Positions 7,634 through 17,139 are shown, counted from the first letter of the stretch. The stretch: 64,000 nt of DNA from Paraburkholderia saeva (GCF_907164555.1 NZ_CAJQZC010000003.1:372001-436000); one strand, 5' to 3'. Program-made: numbers and translations. The notes: a model not told the origin generated them from the letters alone.

Positions 7634-8623
7634 ATGAATATCTCGCTGCATCAACTGAGAGTGTTCGTTGCGGTCGCGCGCCAGCGGAGCTTTACCCGCG
7701 CGGCGCGCGAGTTCGATCTCACGCAGTCGGCGGTGAGCCGCTGCGTGCGCGAGCTTGAGGATGCGATCGAGTTACGGCTCTTCGATCGCACAACGCGCCA
7801 GGTCGAGCTGACGACGGCCGGTGCGAGCCTCGAACGCCGTATCGGCCGTCTGCTCGACGAAATCGACATCACGCTGCGCGAAGGCCGCGCCGCGCACGAG
7901 AGCCATACCGGCGTCGTGGTGATCGCGAGCAATCCCGTGCTGTCGTCGAGCTGGCTGCCTGGCGGCCTCGCGCGCTGTGCAGCCGCATTCCCCGATCTGA
8001 TCATTTCCGTCAAGGACGTCCCGCAGGCCGCGGTGCTCGCAGGCGTCGAGCATGGCGAAGTCGACTTTGGCGTCGTCTCCGATTTCGATCCCGCGACACA
8101 TACCGGCATGCATGCGCAGGCGCTGTTCTCGACGCCGCTGTGCGCGGTTCTGCCCGAAGCCCATCCGCTTGCGCTGCGTCCGACGCTCGCATGGAGCGCG
8201 CTCGACGAGGTGCCGCTCGTCACACTGAACGCGGATGCCGGCAGCCGCGCGAGCGTCGACCGCGCGCTTGGCGCGTTGCGCTCGCGCGCGCGGCCGATCC
8301 AGGAACTGGGGCACGTTGCCGCCGTGCTGCGCATGATCGAGCTCGGGCTGGGCGTTGGCGTGCTGCCGGTCGACGCACACTGGCCCGCCCATCCGGGGCG
8401 CACCGTCACCCGGCCACTACTGCCGGAAGTCTCGCTCACGACGATGCTGGTGCGTCGCAAGAACCGGTCGCTCCGCCCGAACGCGGAAGCGGTCTGGTCG
8501 CAGTTTTTCAAGGAAGCGCATCCTCAGGGCCTCGCCAATGGGGCGGGCCCGATATGGCCAGGTGTCGGCGCGCGTACCCTCGCGGCAATGCCTGGCAACA
8601 GCTCGGTGTTACGAACACCGTAG
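7634..8623 (+). CDS. LysR family transcriptional regulator
   Basis: This protein has 329 residues, with a helix-turn-helix at about 5-63 (FTRAAREFDLTQSAVSRCV) and an effector-binding domain at about 90-295. A proline/glycine-rich C-terminal extension of about 25 residues is longer than usual. It follows the transporter by 18 bases and precedes an aldehyde dehydrogenase by 58 bases on the same strand, so it may be cotranscribed with both. No clear Shine-Dalgarno site precedes the ATG, which fits coupling to the transporter gene. Its ligand is unknown. Confidence 0.88.
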   Translation: MNISLHQLRVFVAVARQRSFTRAAREFDLTQSAVSRCVRELEDAIELRLFDRTTRQVELTTAGASLERRIGRLLDEIDITLREGRAAHESHTGVVVIASNPVLSSSWLPGGLARCAAAFPDLIISVKDVPQAAVLAGVEHGEVDFGVVSDFDPATHTGMHAQALFSTPLCAVLPEAHPLALRPTLAWSALDEVPLVTLNADAGSRASVDRALGALRSRARPIQELGHVAAVLRMIELGLGVGVLPVDAHWPAHPGRTVTRPLLPEVSLTTMLVRRKNRSLRPNAEAVWSQFFKEAHPQGLANGAGPIWPGVGARTLAAMPGNSSVLRTP

Positions 8624-8681
8624 CCTGCGCAGTCCTGTGCTTCGGGACGCGCAATGAATGATTTTTGCAAGGAGCACGACA

Positions 8682-10139
8682 ATGGACACCCAGACAAAGG
8701 CGGACCTCAAACGCCATGACCTGCTGATCAACGGCAAACGCGTGCCGCCTGGCACCGGTGAATACTCCCTCAACCTGAACCCCGCCACCGAAGAACCGAT
8801 CGCGCTCGTCGCCCAGGGCAGTGCGGCGGACGTCGACACGGCGGTCGCGGCCGCGCGTGCCGCGCTCAAGGTGTGGAACGCGCTGCGCGCCTCCGAACGC
8901 GGGCGCATCCTCAATCGCTTCGCGGAACTCCTGCGCACCCATCAGGACGAAATCGCCGCGCTCGAAAGCCTCGACGCGGGCAAGCCGATCGCCTCGGTGA
9001 TGCGGCAGGACGTGCCCGCCGCGATCGACACGCTCGCGTACTACGCCGGCTGGTGCGACAAGATCAACGGCCAGGTGGTGCCCGTGCGACCCGACGCGCT
9101 GACGTACACGCTGCGCGAACCGGTCGGCGTGGTCGCCGCGATCGTGCCGTGGAATTTTCCGCTGATGATCGGCATGTGGAAGATCGCGCCGGCGCTTGCC
9201 TGCGGCTGCACGATGATCGTGAAGCCCGCTGAAATCACGCCGCTCTCCGCGTTGCGGATCGGCGAACTCGCGCTCGAAGCGGGCGTACCGCCCGGCGTGC
9301 TGAACATCGTCACCGGCAAGGGGCGCGTGGTGGGCGACGCGCTCGTCGCGCATCCGGGCGTGGACAAGGTCACGTTCACGGGTTCGCCGTCTGTCGGGCG
9401 CGGCATCCTGCAGGGCGCCGCGGGCAATTTCAAGCGCGTGACGCTCGAACTCGGCGGCAAGTCGGCGAACGTGATCTTCGACGATGCGAATGTCGACAGC
9501 GCCGTGCGTGCCGCTTCGTCGGGAATCTTCTTCAACACGGGGCAGGTATGTTCGGCCGGCTCGCGCATTCTCGCGCATCGCAACGTGTATGACGAAGTGG
9601 TCGAGCGCCTCGTGGCGCGGGCGAAGGCGATCCGCGTCGGCGCCCCGACTTCACGCGAAACGGCGATGGGCCCGCTTGTCTCGGCCACGCAGATGAAGAC
9701 AGTGCTCGATTACGTCGACATCGGCAGGAAAGAGGGCGCCTCGCTCGTGGCGGGCGGTGCGCGGATCGGCGAGCGCGGCTTCTTCGTCGAGCCGACCGTG
9801 TTTGCGAACGTCGAGCACGAGATGCGTATTTCGCAGGAGGAAATCTTCGGCCCGGTGGCGAGCGTGATCCGCTTCAACGACGAAGACGACGCGATTCGCA
9901 TCGCGAACGGCACGCTGTATAGTCTCGCCGCCGGCGTGTGGAGCAGGGACATTGGCCGCGTGCACCGCGTCGCGCGTGAGCTGAAAGCGGGCACCGTGTG
10001 GATCAACACATACGGTTACACCGATGTGCGTCTGCCATGGGGCGGCTCGGGCGATTCAGGCTTCGGGCGCGAACACGGCGATGTCGCCATCGAGAACTTC
10101 ACGGAGCCGAAGGCCGTGTGGCTGTCGCTCGATCGTTGA
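8682..10139 (+). CDS. NAD(P)-dependent aldehyde dehydrogenase
   Basis: This cytosolic enzyme oxidises an aldehyde to the acid. It has 485 residues, full length for the family. The oxyanion Asn158 (PWNFP), cofactor Lys181 (VKPAE), general base Glu256 (LELGGK) and nucleophile Cys290 (TGQVC) are all present. The ATG at 8682 has AAGGAG 7 bases upstream, which decides against an earlier in-frame start. It resembles betaine or aminoaldehyde dehydrogenases, though the substrate is not certain. It may be cotranscribed with the preceding LysR gene and is followed by a strong hairpin shared with the convergent PanE-like gene. Confidence 0.9.
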   Translation: MDTQTKADLKRHDLLINGKRVPPGTGEYSLNLNPATEEPIALVAQGSAADVDTAVAAARAALKVWNALRASERGRILNRFAELLRTHQDEIAALESLDAGKPIASVMRQDVPAAIDTLAYYAGWCDKINGQVVPVRPDALTYTLREPVGVVAAIVPWNFPLMIGMWKIAPALACGCTMIVKPAEITPLSALRIGELALEAGVPPGVLNIVTGKGRVVGDALVAHPGVDKVTFTGSPSVGRGILQGAAGNFKRVTLELGGKSANVIFDDANVDSAVRAASSGIFFNTGQVCSAGSRILAHRNVYDEVVERLVARAKAIRVGAPTSRETAMGPLVSATQMKTVLDYVDIGRKEGASLVAGGARIGERGFFVEPTVFANVEHEMRISQEEIFGPVASVIRFNDEDDAIRIANGTLYSLAAGVWSRDIGRVHRVARELKAGTVWINTYGYTDVRLPWGGSGDSGFGREHGDVAIENFTEPKAVWLSLDR

Positions 10140-10173
10140 GCAACATGCTGCGTTGAAGTGCCGTTGTCGAAAG

Positions 10174-10210
10174 CGAAGGGGACCGGATGCCTGGCATCCG
10201 GTCCCCTTCG
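10174..10210. terminator. Bidirectional hairpin between ALDH and PanE-like genes
   Basis: This is a near-perfect inverted repeat of 18 bases per arm (10174-10191 with 10193-10210), centred between two convergent genes. No long T-run is present. The position and symmetry indicate a terminator working in both directions. Confidence 0.7.
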
Positions 10211-10233
10211 TCGTTCAGGTCGCGCCTTGAAAA

Positions 10234-11211
10234 TCAGTCGCCCTGCATTGCCATCTTTTCGCGCTGCTTGATGAGGGCGAGCACGATATCGATGGTGGGC
10301 GTCGGCTCGTTGACGAGGCGCCCCATCTCCTGGACGACCGTGAGGAGCGGGTCGATTTCCATCGGCCGGTTGTGCAGCAGATCGACGAGCATCGACGTCC
10401 GGTGCGCGCCGACTGCGCCCGCGCCGTCGATCCGCTTCTCGACATCGACGCGAAAATGCACGCCGAACTGTTCCGCAATCTGCTTGCCTTCGATCATCAT
10501 CGCGCGCGACAGCGCCCGCGTGCCGGGATCGCTCGTAATGACGTCGAGCGTCGCGTGCGTGAGCGCGCTGATCGGGTTGAAACAGAGGTTGCCCCACAGC
10601 TTGAGCCAGATTTCGTCGCGGATGTTCTCGCGGATCGGCGCGTCGAAACCGGCCGCCTGCATCATTTCGTGAAACTGCTGGATACGCGGTGTGCGTTCGC
10701 CGCTCGGCTCGCCGATCGGGAATTTCTTGCCGTACACATGCTTGATGACGCCAGGCTCGGCGATCTCGGCGGCGGGGTACAGCACGCAACCAATTGCGCG
10801 CTCCGGGCCCAGCCGCGACCATTGCGATCCATCCGGATCGACGCTCGCGAGGCGCGTGCCGGCGAACTTGCCGCCGTGTTGATAGAAGTACCAGTAAGGG
10901 ATGCCGTTCGTGCCCGTGATGAGGGCCGTGTGCTTGCCGAAGAGCGGCTGCATCGACTCGACAACGCCCGGCAGCGAATGCGCTTTGAGCGTGATGATCA
11001 CATAGTCCTGCACGCCCAGCTCTCGCGGATCGGACGTACAGCGGACCTTGGCGGAGATTTCCTCGCCGTCCATCTGCAGTCGCACGCCGTGTTCACGCAT
11101 GGCGGCGAGATGTGGGCCGCGCGCGACGAAGCTCACGTCAGCCCCCGCCCGCGCCAGTTGCACGCCCATCAACCCGCCTATTGCACCCGCTCCGAAGACA
11201 CAGATCTTCAT
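10234..11211 (-). CDS. 2-dehydropantoate 2-reductase family (PanE/ApbA-like) enzyme
   Basis: This 325-residue NADPH-dependent 2-oxo acid reductase has the nucleotide-binding loop GAGAIGG at residues 7-13. The helical C-terminal domain at about 180-310 carries the catalytic Lys region (RDEIWLKLWGNL, with NPIS following). The family makes pantoate in the coenzyme A pathway, but many paralogues lie in catabolic clusters and reduce other 2-oxo acids. Its position beside an aldehyde dehydrogenase and a LysR-associated 12-mer upstream (11362) favours a catabolic paralogue, so I give no gene symbol. Confidence 0.82.
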   Translation of the reverse strand: MKICVFGAGAIGGLMGVQLARAGADVSFVARGPHLAAMREHGVRLQMDGEEISAKVRCTSDPRELGVQDYVIITLKAHSLPGVVESMQPLFGKHTALITGTNGIPYWYFYQHGGKFAGTRLASVDPDGSQWSRLGPERAIGCVLYPAAEIAEPGVIKHVYGKKFPIGEPSGERTPRIQQFHEMMQAAGFDAPIRENIRDEIWLKLWGNLCFNPISALTHATLDVITSDPGTRALSRAMMIEGKQIAEQFGVHFRVDVEKRIDGAGAVGAHRTSMLVDLLHNRPMEIDPLLTVVQEMGRLVNEPTPTIDIVLALIKQREKMAMQGD

Positions 11212-11361
11212 GGTTTGCCCCAGTGACGATAGAAAGCTGCCTGCCCGTTGCCGCCAGTCCAGCGTACGCGCGCGAGATGTTCTGCTATCCCGGCATGGCG
11301 CGTTTTACGCCGCCGCGAGTTCGGGCGATGTTTCGAGAATAAGAGGATGCATCGATTGATG

Positions 11362-11402
11362 ATAGTTAAAGTTACTGACTGAATGCATTAGCGATAACTT
11401 AT
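11362..11402. promoter_or_regulatory. AT-rich 12-mer plus CGATAAC element, candidate LysR site B
   Basis: ATAGTTAAAGTT at 11362-11373 is followed, 17 bases later, by GCGATAACTTAT. Site A at 4952 has the same 12-mer followed at similar spacing by CGCTATCGCTTAT. The site lies 150 bases before the reverse-strand PanE-like gene and downstream of the LysE-type exporter gene. I infer binding by the LysR protein encoded at 4982-5935. Confidence 0.45.
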
Positions 11403-11428
11403 GGTTCGCATGCTTCTGTCAAGCGGAC

Positions 11429-12049
11429 TCAGCTATGGCGCGCCAGCAGGAAGCTGACGCCGATCGCGCCGAGAAACGTGCCGCAGCAGCGGTTGAACCT
11501 GCGACGCACATCGGCGCGCGTGAGCCAGCGGCCAAGCCACATGCCGGCTGCCGAGTACAGCACGATCGCGATCCATTCGAGTACGAGAAAGCTTGCGCCG
11601 AGCACGCTGAACTGCGGCAACATCGGCTGCGTGATGTCGACGAATTGCGGCAGGAACGCCGTGAATACCAGAATCGCTTTCGGGTTGCCCGCGGCGACCA
11701 GGCATTCGCGCCGGGCGAGGCGCCAGAGCGACGCGTCTTCGTGTTTCGCGGTCTCGAACGTGGTGACCTTGCTGCGCCATAGCTGGACCGCAAGCCAGAT
11801 CAGATAGGCCGCGCCGGCGAGCTTGATGCCGAGGAACACCCAAGCCGACGCATGCAGCACGGCGGCAAGCCCCGTGGCCGTCAGCGCGAGCATCCCTGCG
11901 AACGCAAAGAGGCGGCCCGTGCCCGCGATGCTGGCCATCCAGAAGCCATGACGCGCTGCGACATTGATCGACAGCAGGTTGTTGGGGCCGGGCGCCATGT
12001 TCAGCGCAAAGCACGCGGGCAGGAAGAACAGCCAGGCGGTAAAGGACAT
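11429..12049 (-). CDS. LysE/RhtB family amino acid exporter
   Basis: This inner-membrane exporter has 206 residues and about six hydrophobic helices. The family signature near the N-terminus (NMAPGPNNLL) and the conserved NPKAILVF segment at about 120-127 are present. Members export amino acids such as lysine, homoserine or threonine; the substrate here cannot be told. It stands alone, with the PanE-like gene downstream on the same strand. Confidence 0.88.
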   Translation of the reverse strand: MSFTAWLFFLPACFALNMAPGPNNLLSINVAARHGFWMASIAGTGRLFAFAGMLALTATGLAAVLHASAWVFLGIKLAGAAYLIWLAVQLWRSKVTTFETAKHEDASLWRLARRECLVAAGNPKAILVFTAFLPQFVDITQPMLPQFSVLGASFLVLEWIAIVLYSAAGMWLGRWLTRADVRRRFNRCCGTFLGAIGVSFLLARHS

Positions 12050-12192
12050 AAACGGCTCGCAGGATCAACACCGGATGCTTCGGCGACGCGTGCACTCAGC
12101 ACAACCGGCGACGCATCTGGCGACAGGACAGGTCCCGTCGATTGTACCGAAGTGGCGAAGCCTCGCCGCGTCAATGTTCGCTCAAGGGCTGC

Positions 12193-12741
12193 TCAATGCA
12201 GCACGCGCACGAAATCAGGATCGCCGAGCAATGCCGACACGTTGGCCGCCACCGTGTCCTCGAGGGCGATCGTGTTGTTCGTGAACGTATGGAACTGGCG
12301 CCGTACGGTTTTCGTCGAGGCATAGAGTTCGCGTTTCGAGTCTGTCTCCGTCAGCACGTAATGCATTTTCAACGTCCACCATGCAGGCGCGCGCGCGTCT
12401 TCCACCGAGAACGCCTCGATGCGCGCGGTCAGGATGCGCGCGCTGTCGGCAGTATTGACGCCGGCGCGCGTGAGCGTTTTCGCAACCGCATCCCGCACGC
12501 TGACATCGATGTTCTTCTTGAGCGTGATGCTCGACGAAGCCGTGTTCTGAATGCGGTTCGGCGAGAGCTGACCGATTTCAGCGGGCACGTAGGCGAAACT
12601 GGAAGCGGGGGCGACCGTGAGGGAGCCCGTGGTGGGCGGAATGGTGTCGGTCTTGTGCCGGTAGCCCGGGAAGAAGCAGCAGGCCGACAGCAGCATTGCA
12701 CTGCCGAAGACGCCGCAGCGGGTGAAGAGGGAAAGGGTCAC
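12193..12741 (-). CDS. Predicted lipoprotein, YajG-like
   Basis: This protein has 182 residues with an N-terminal signal ending in a lipobox (MLLSACC), so it is predicted to be lipid-anchored. The mature part alternates short strands and helices (SITLKKNIDVSVRDAVAKTL) in a way that resembles YajG-type outer-membrane lipoproteins. The GTG at 12741 gives a well-shaped signal sequence; an ATG at 12813 would place a long polar stretch before it. Function is unknown. Confidence 0.6.
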   Translation of the reverse strand: MTLSLFTRCGVFGSAMLLSACCFFPGYRHKTDTIPPTTGSLTVAPASSFAYVPAEIGQLSPNRIQNTASSSITLKKNIDVSVRDAVAKTLTRAGVNTADSARILTARIEAFSVEDARAPAWWTLKMHYVLTETDSKRELYASTKTVRRQFHTFTNNTIALEDTVAANVSALLGDPDFVRVLH

Positions 12742-13222
12742 GTCGTCAGTGGCTCGCCGGTTCGGGGAAGGCGCGCGTGGTGCGACGCGCCACAGGCACG
12801 CTGTTCCCATGAAGGAACGGCAGCGTTGGGCACGATGACGTGCTGGTGAAATGAGAGGTATCCGAAAAGGCAAAGGGTGCTCGCATGTTTTTGGGTATGT
12901 CCTGATCGGTGGACTTCGTCTCCGTCTGGGGTCGATTCTAAACAATCGAAATGAACATATCGATCTTTGTGATGAGGCGCATGGTCAGAACGTCGAACTG
13001 TCATATTGTGAGGCGTCATGGTCCGGCCCCTTGCGCTGGCGTCCGCCGCGGGATTTAATACCGGCAGGCGAAGCTGCTCCCCCAAAGCCGCAGGGGTGAC
13101 GCCCGGCGATGGCGCGAACCGCGCGGGGCAACCGTTCGGGGCTGGGTCGGGCGTTCAGGTCCCAACGGGTAGGTCGGCGTCGCATGCCAGTTCATGACGA
13201 TTCGAAGAAAACGGAGAAAAGC
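12742..13222. other. Gene-free region between divergent genes
   Basis: About 480 bases separate the lipoprotein gene from the DUF2252 gene. It must hold both promoters. Short open frames on both strands lack ribosome sites and family features. I see no repeat or hairpin of note. Confidence 0.5.
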
Positions 13223-14650
13223 ATGACGTCGAGCAACATCGCTGAACGGGAAGCAGCCGGTCGCGCCGCGCGCGAACGCAGCAAACGGTCCAGTCATCGC
13301 ACGGTCGGCGACCTCGACCGCGATCCGGTTGCGCTGCTACGCAAGAGCAGCGAAGGGCGCGTACCGCGTCTCGTGCCATTGCGTTATGGGCGCATGTCGG
13401 TTTCCCCGTTCACCTTCTTCCGCGGTACCGCGATCATTCAGGCGCACGACCTCAGCAAGGTGCAGGACACCGGCATCGTCATGCCGATTTGTGGCGACGG
13501 CCATCTGATGAACTTCGGCGGTTTTGCGACCCCCGAACGGCAACTGGCTTTCGATCTGAACGACTTCGATGAAGTTGCGTACGGTCCGTGGGAATGGGAT
13601 CTGAAGCGGCTGACCGCGAGCTTTGTCGTCGCGGCAAGGCATATGCGGCTGAGCCGCAGCACGGCCGAAGCGCTCGTGATGTCGGTCGTCACGACGTACC
13701 GCGACTGGATGCAGACGTACGCCGGATACGGCACGCTCGAACTCTGGTACGACCGCATCACGTTTGAGCGGATGATCGAAACGGCGGTCACGCCGGAAGC
13801 GCGCCGGGCGCTCAAACGCGGCCTGGAAAAAGCGGCGTCGCGCACGCACGAAAGCATGCTCGAGAAAATGGCCGAACGCGTCGACGACAGGTGGCACATA
13901 CGCGATGTGCCGCCGGGTCTCTTTCACGTGCATGGCAACAACACGCTGTTCGGACCGGAAGACGACTGGATCACGCTCGGCGACTGGCGTCCGCTCGTCG
14001 GCAAGATGTACGAGGAGTACCTCGGTACGCTCACGCACGACCGGCGCAATCTGCTTCGTCACTTCGAGACTCAGGATATGGTGTTCAAGGTCGTGGGCGT
14101 GGGTAGTGTCGGCACGCGATGCCTCGTCATGCTCAATACCGACCATCTCGGCAAACCGCTGTTCCTGCAGATCAAGGAAGCGAACAAGTCGGTCGTCGGC
14201 CAGTACTACAAGCTGCCTCACGAATACAAGGCATTGGGTATCAAGCATCACGGCGAGCGCGTCGTGCGCGGGCAGCGTGTGCTGCAGGCCGTCAGCGATA
14301 TTTTCCTCGGCTGGGCAACCGGCCCGTCAGGGCGTCACTTCTACGTTCGCCAGTTGCGTGACATGAAGCTGTCCGCGAACATCGAACTGTTCGACAACAC
14401 CTTGCTGGACGGATACGCGCGCATCTGCGGCTGGATCATGGCCCGCGCGCACGCGAAGGCGAGCGGCCGGGCCATCGAGATCGGCGCGTACATCGGCCGC
14501 GGCGACCAGTTTGCGGAAGCGCTCGTCGGCTACGCGTCTGCTTATGCGGATCAGGTCGAAAAGGACTACGACGTGTTCATCACGGCGTGTCGCAATGGCG
14601 ATCTCGAAGCCCGCACGGAAGAGGACATGGCTGCCGATTTTCGCGTGTAG
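13223..14650 (+). CDS. DUF2252 family protein
   Basis: This 475-residue protein belongs to DUF2252, which resembles aminoglycoside-phosphotransferase-like kinases. The kinase-like catalytic segments GDGHLMNFGGF and FDLNDFDEVAYGPWEWDL are intact. The substrate of this family is not established. The ATG at 13223 follows GGAG with 6 bases between. A GlsB-type envelope protein gene follows after 86 bases, possibly in the same transcript. Localisation is predicted to be cytoplasmic, with no signal or membrane segment. Confidence 0.85.
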   Translation: MTSSNIAEREAAGRAARERSKRSSHRTVGDLDRDPVALLRKSSEGRVPRLVPLRYGRMSVSPFTFFRGTAIIQAHDLSKVQDTGIVMPICGDGHLMNFGGFATPERQLAFDLNDFDEVAYGPWEWDLKRLTASFVVAARHMRLSRSTAEALVMSVVTTYRDWMQTYAGYGTLELWYDRITFERMIETAVTPEARRALKRGLEKAASRTHESMLEKMAERVDDRWHIRDVPPGLFHVHGNNTLFGPEDDWITLGDWRPLVGKMYEEYLGTLTHDRRNLLRHFETQDMVFKVVGVGSVGTRCLVMLNTDHLGKPLFLQIKEANKSVVGQYYKLPHEYKALGIKHHGERVVRGQRVLQAVSDIFLGWATGPSGRHFYVRQLRDMKLSANIELFDNTLLDGYARICGWIMARAHAKASGRAIEIGAYIGRGDQFAEALVGYASAYADQVEKDYDVFITACRNGDLEARTEEDMAADFRV

Positions 14651-14736
14651 TGTGGCGGGCCGGGGAACACGCTTCGCGCGTGGTGTCCGCGGCCGGCAAA
14701 ATTCGTGTGCAACAGCTTGTTCACTGGGAGAGAGAA

Positions 14737-14988
14737 ATGTTAGCGCTCATCGGTACGCTGATTGTGGGTCTGGTGGTAGGGCTGATTGCACGGGCACTCA
14801 AACCCGGCGACGACAGCATGGGTATCATCATGACGATGGTCGTGGGTATCGTCGGGTCGCTGATCGCGGGTTATGTGGGGCGGGCGATGGGCTGGTATCA
14901 GCCCGGCCAGGCGGCGGGATGGATCGCTTCCGTGATCGGCGCGATCGTGCTGCTGGTGATCGTCGGTTTCGTCAAGCGCCGGATGTAG
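14737..14988 (+). CDS. GlsB/YeaQ/YmgE family membrane protein
   Basis: This small inner-membrane protein of 83 residues was once called transglycosylase-associated. Three glycine-rich membrane helices are visible at about 1-18, 27-48 and 58-80, with the family motif GLIARALKPG in the first loop. GGGAG lies 5-9 bases before the ATG. Members are commonly induced by envelope or acid stress; the exact role is unknown. Confidence 0.85.
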   Translation: MLALIGTLIVGLVVGLIARALKPGDDSMGIIMTMVVGIVGSLIAGYVGRAMGWYQPGQAAGWIASVIGAIVLLVIVGFVKRRM

Positions 14989-15015
14989 CGCGCTTGTCCT
15001 TTCAGCGGGGATTGT

Positions 15016-15039
15016 CGCCGCCCAGGCGGCGCTTTCTTT
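15016..15039. terminator. Terminator between convergent genes
   Basis: CGCCGCC pairs with GGCGGCG around a very short loop, followed by CTTTCTTT. It lies just after the GlsB gene and before the end of the convergent deacetylase gene. Confidence 0.55.
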
Positions 15040-15095
15040 GCGTGACGTAGTCCTCTACCTGACGCGCTCCTGGCATTGGTGCGTCACGTTCCATT

Positions 15096-15965
15096 TCACG
15101 GCGCCCCCGCCACCTTGCGCGCTTCGCGCAGCGTGACGAAACGCAGTCCTTGACGCTGCGCCGCTTCGATTACGCGCGGCAATACGGCGAGCACCAGCGG
15201 TTCGCCGTCATCGGTGGCGGCGGCGTTGCCGTCGTGCAGCAGCAGGATGTCGCGGGCGGCGAGCCCGTCGAGCAGCCGCCGGGCAACGACGTCCGGATCG
15301 CGCTCGCGCGTGTCGAAGCCGCGTCGTGTCCATGCCGCGAGGCGCAGATCGAGTTTCCCCAGAACCGGTTCGAGAAACACGTTGCGCAGCCCCGCGGGCG
15401 CGCGGAAAAAGTACGGACGCTCGCCCGTCAGCGTCTCGAAGGTCTGCTGTGCCGCCTCGATCTCACGCCTGAGCGCGCCGGGCAGCGTCACCGAAAACGT
15501 ATGGACGTGAACCTGCGAGTGGTTTTCCACAGCATGCCCGCGCGTGACGATTTCGCGCGTCAGGGCCGCATGGCGTTGTGCCTTGGCGCCAATACAGAAG
15601 AACGTCGCGCGCACGCCGTAACGGTCGAGCAGGTCGAGCACGCGCGGCGTGACAGCGGGGTCCGGGCCGTCGTCGATGGTGAGCGCGATGGCGTCTGCGT
15701 TGCCTCTATGGGCCGGCAGGCGTGTCCAGTTCGGTCCCAGCAGCGACGAGCGCGGCCATAGTCCGGCGATGGTCACCGTCGCATGGTTGATCATGATGAA
15801 CGCGAGCCACCACGGCCAGGCACGGGGCGCACTCAGGAAGCCGGCAAGCGCGAGCGCATGCCAGGCGATGGTGGCCTTCAGCATGGGCGGAAAGCCTTCG
15901 TAGCGCCAGCGGCGCGCGGAGGAAAGGTGAGGACCGTGCTGCGGGGTGGTTCTTGAGTCGATCAT
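15096..15965 (-). CDS. Polysaccharide deacetylase (NodB homology, CE4)
   Basis: This 289-residue protein has two hydrophobic segments near the N-terminus (about 31-45 and 50-70), which probably anchor it in the membrane. The NodB domain begins near residue 93. Motif 1 is LTIDDGPD with Asp98 and Asp99, the metal histidines are His149 and His153 (HSQVH), and the catalytic Arg188 is in FFRAP. Such enzymes remove acetyl groups from N-acetylated sugars in the envelope or lipid-linked precursors. I chose the ATG at 15965, preceded by GGACAGAAAG, over an upstream frame extension. Confidence 0.88.
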   Translation of the reverse strand: MIDSRTTPQHGPHLSSARRWRYEGFPPMLKATIAWHALALAGFLSAPRAWPWWLAFIMINHATVTIAGLWPRSSLLGPNWTRLPAHRGNADAIALTIDDGPDPAVTPRVLDLLDRYGVRATFFCIGAKAQRHAALTREIVTRGHAVENHSQVHVHTFSVTLPGALRREIEAAQQTFETLTGERPYFFRAPAGLRNVFLEPVLGKLDLRLAAWTRRGFDTRERDPDVVARRLLDGLAARDILLLHDGNAAATDDGEPLVLAVLPRVIEAAQRQGLRFVTLREARKVAGAP

Positions 15966-16194
15966 GATGCTTTCTGTCCACCTTCCCCATGCGGGGAAGG
16001 GCTGCGGGTGCGCGCGAATCCGCGCCTGAACAGCCAAAGATACCATTTACGCGCCTGCCGCCCTGCTGTTACATGTCCGCCATGTGCGTCGCGTACCTTG
16101 CCGTCCGGACCGTTGCCTTATCCGGCGGGTCCCCCCGGTCCCGTCACTTCCGCCCGTTCTGGTTGTCTGTTCCGAACAAAAAGGAGACGTCGCC

Positions 16195-17139
16195 GTGTTC
16201 CAGTCGAAACTGTTATCCGTGGGAATTGCGTCACTCGTGGATACACCATTGACGGCAGGCTGGACGCAGGCGCCGGGCGGTCGGCTGGGAGCCGGATTCA
16301 ATCCAGGCTAGCGAAACGTTCAACACCGATGGCAGTTGCACTCCGGATGCTTCGCAATATTCCTGCTTCTCGACCGGTACGCGGTGGACGCTTCGTACGA
16401 ACACGGACGGCTCACCAGACAACGTCTTCACCAGCGCGGTCACTTCGAACCTGACGTATCCGTGGTCGGCGTCAACATCATTCAGTTGGCTATCACGTCG
16501 AACCGGGCCCACGGCATCATGATCGTTGGAAATGTAGGTGGCCAGCTCGTGCCGGTGATTGTCCGTGTGGGCTATGTGCACACCGATGCAGGCAACCTGC
16601 TGAATAACACGCTCGACGACCAGGTCGGTATTTCTCTCCTGGCACCGCGCGAGATGATCGCGCAAGCGTCCCTCGCAGGCAGTTATACCGGATCGAACAG
16701 CGCATCGGCATGTGGTGTGGTCGCTTATCCGGGGCAAAGCTCGTTCGCAACTGTGATCAATGGACAAACCATCTATCCGTCCGCCGGAGCGTGTCTTGAT
16801 GCAAGTGCGTCGTCCAATGCCGGGGTGAACTACGGCGCGACCCTGTTCCAGGCACCCGCGGCCGCGTTATTGAATCCCTTCACGGCGACTTCATCGACCG
16901 CTTTTTCTATGGACTTTACCCAGACGCAAGCCGGCCTGGTCAATGTAACGGCGAACCGGGACTTCCTGTCGGGCACAACCCAGATTTTCAAGGCTGGCGA
17001 TACAGGTGTGATGGTCCAGGCTGGACCGGTTTATGGTTTGCTGATGAATGGGATCAACACGCAGTTCACCGCGTACAATCCGGCGACCAATGCCAGCCAT
17101 GTAAATCCGTTCTTGTCGATTGGAGCTTTTGTCCAATAA
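16195..17139 (+). pseudogene. Decayed DUF2957-type lipoprotein gene
   Basis: A GTG at 16195 with AAGGAG upstream opens a lipoprotein-like signal (FQSKLLSVGIASLVDTPLTA), but the lipobox Cys is replaced by Gly and the frame stops at 16309. The coding signal continues in another frame (SETFNTDGSCTPDASQYSC, about 16310-16460) and then returns to the first frame to 17139. There the typical ends of Burkholderia DUF2957 proteins are recognisable (GGQLVPVIVRVG, GISLLAPRE, SIGAFVQ). Family members are about 400 residues, so roughly the N-terminal third is also missing. At least two frameshifts and a deletion are needed to explain this. Confidence 0.7.

Noticed and set aside
6296..7654. A 452-codon reverse-strand frame opposite the OxlT-like gene
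   Set aside because: It mirrors the transporter codons and contains no membrane helix or motif.
16336..17139. A 267-residue protein as an intact gene
   Set aside because: Its first 35 residues are out of frame with the family; the true reading comes from two frames, so I call the locus a pseudogene.
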